Below, one piece after another: positions 63,896-64,000 of a stretch of DNA of 64,000 nucleotides; position 1 is the first letter of the stretch; each line of letters begins with the position of its first letter. The stretch covers positions 112,532-176,531 of the forward strand of contig JAFADG010000041.1 in the NCBI GenBank assembly GCA_023425025.1, given 5' to 3'. A program made the position numbers and the translations under genes. Below the pieces are notes generated by a model. The model saw nothing but the letters and a program-made list of their open reading frames with translations. It ran no database searches and was not told the DNA's origin. The stretch comes from Bacillota bacterium. Lineage in GTDB: Bacteria; Bacillota; Clostridia; Christensenellales; Aristaeellaceae.

Positions 63896-64000
63896 CCACC
63901 AGTTGAGCTGGTGGGGGTAAAAGGCTTTAGCTTTCAGCCGTAGAGCGAAGCGAATGACAAGTTTTTTTGCCGTTCGCAGCGCAAGAGTAAGGGCTATAGC
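63896..64000. mobile_element. Possible IS200/IS605-like element end (cut by window edge)
   Basis: A hairpin CCACCAG (63896-63902)/CTGGTGG (63908-63914) with loop TTGAG is followed by AAAGGCTTTAGCTTTCAGCC and further sequence running off the window. Subterminal hairpins of this sort mark ends of IS200/IS605-family elements; no transposase is in view, so the assignment is tentative. Confidence 0.35.

Overview
The window looks like a chromosomal segment of a spore-forming, anaerobic member of the Clostridia (Firmicutes), with fairly high GC for that group. The evidence is a spmA-spmB pair, a 28-residue SpoVM, an AbrB/SpoVT-type regulator, a metG T-box leader, a pyruvate formate-lyase/activase pair next to an FNR-type regulator with an N-terminal cysteine cluster, canonical TTGACA/TATAAT promoters and GGAGG ribosome binding sites, and frequent TTG starts. 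Most genes are housekeeping or metabolic. No prophage, complete insertion sequence or CRISPR array is visible.

Layout. 1-7.4 kb: the end of an ABC exporter, a C39-like protein, repeats, a TetR regulator, an OmpR-type two-component system, a DUF4342 membrane protein, a histidine phosphatase and an ArsR-DUF2087 cassette with its own operator. 7.4-14 kb: a GH65 phosphorylase, cysK, deoD, an LOR/SDH-type (TIGR00300) enzyme and an RlmI-like methyltransferase. 14-19.7 kb: pstC-pstA-pstB-phoU followed by a PhoP/PhoR-like pair, without pstS. 19.7-28 kb: an HD hydrolase and TcdA, an esterase divergent from an acyltransferase-like/DUF6320 pair, a secreted peptidoglycan-binding Thr/Pro-rich protein, uridine kinase and a secreted GH18 protein. 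28.1-33.3 kb: histidine operon hisZ-G-D-B-A-IE, lacking hisH, hisF and hisC. 33.4-34 kb: six tRNA genes (Val, Asp, Phe, Gly, Cys, Leu).

34-41.6 kb is visibly AT-richer and more accessory in character: an NfeD-like/flotillin pair, a deoxyribosyltransferase-like protein, a P-loop kinase, a small membrane protein, a PPOX protein bracketed by a TIM-barrel isomerase gene and a decayed copy of that gene's 3' end, and a MerR regulator with a 19-bp-spacer promoter. 41.9-45.3 kb: a three-gene ABC-2 exporter and a tandem GNAT protein. 45.3-50.4 kb: oxygen and peroxide physiology (OhrR-like/GPx operon with palindromic operator; pflB-pflA and fnr sharing a Crp/Fnr-type site). 50.4-55.4 kb: AbrB, spmAB, T-box-metG-tatD, a two-TM protein and spoVM. 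55.5-60.6 kb: MgtC-like protein, DUF6273 protein, pseudouridine catabolism (psuK-psuG) and a polytopic membrane protein. 60.6-64 kb: palindromic repeats, then a HelD-like helicase cotranscribed with an acyl-carrier-like protein whose phosphopantetheine serine is replaced by proline, and a hairpin at the right edge that may be an IS200/IS605-like end.

All assignments come from reading the sequence; no database search was run. GC comparisons were made by eye.
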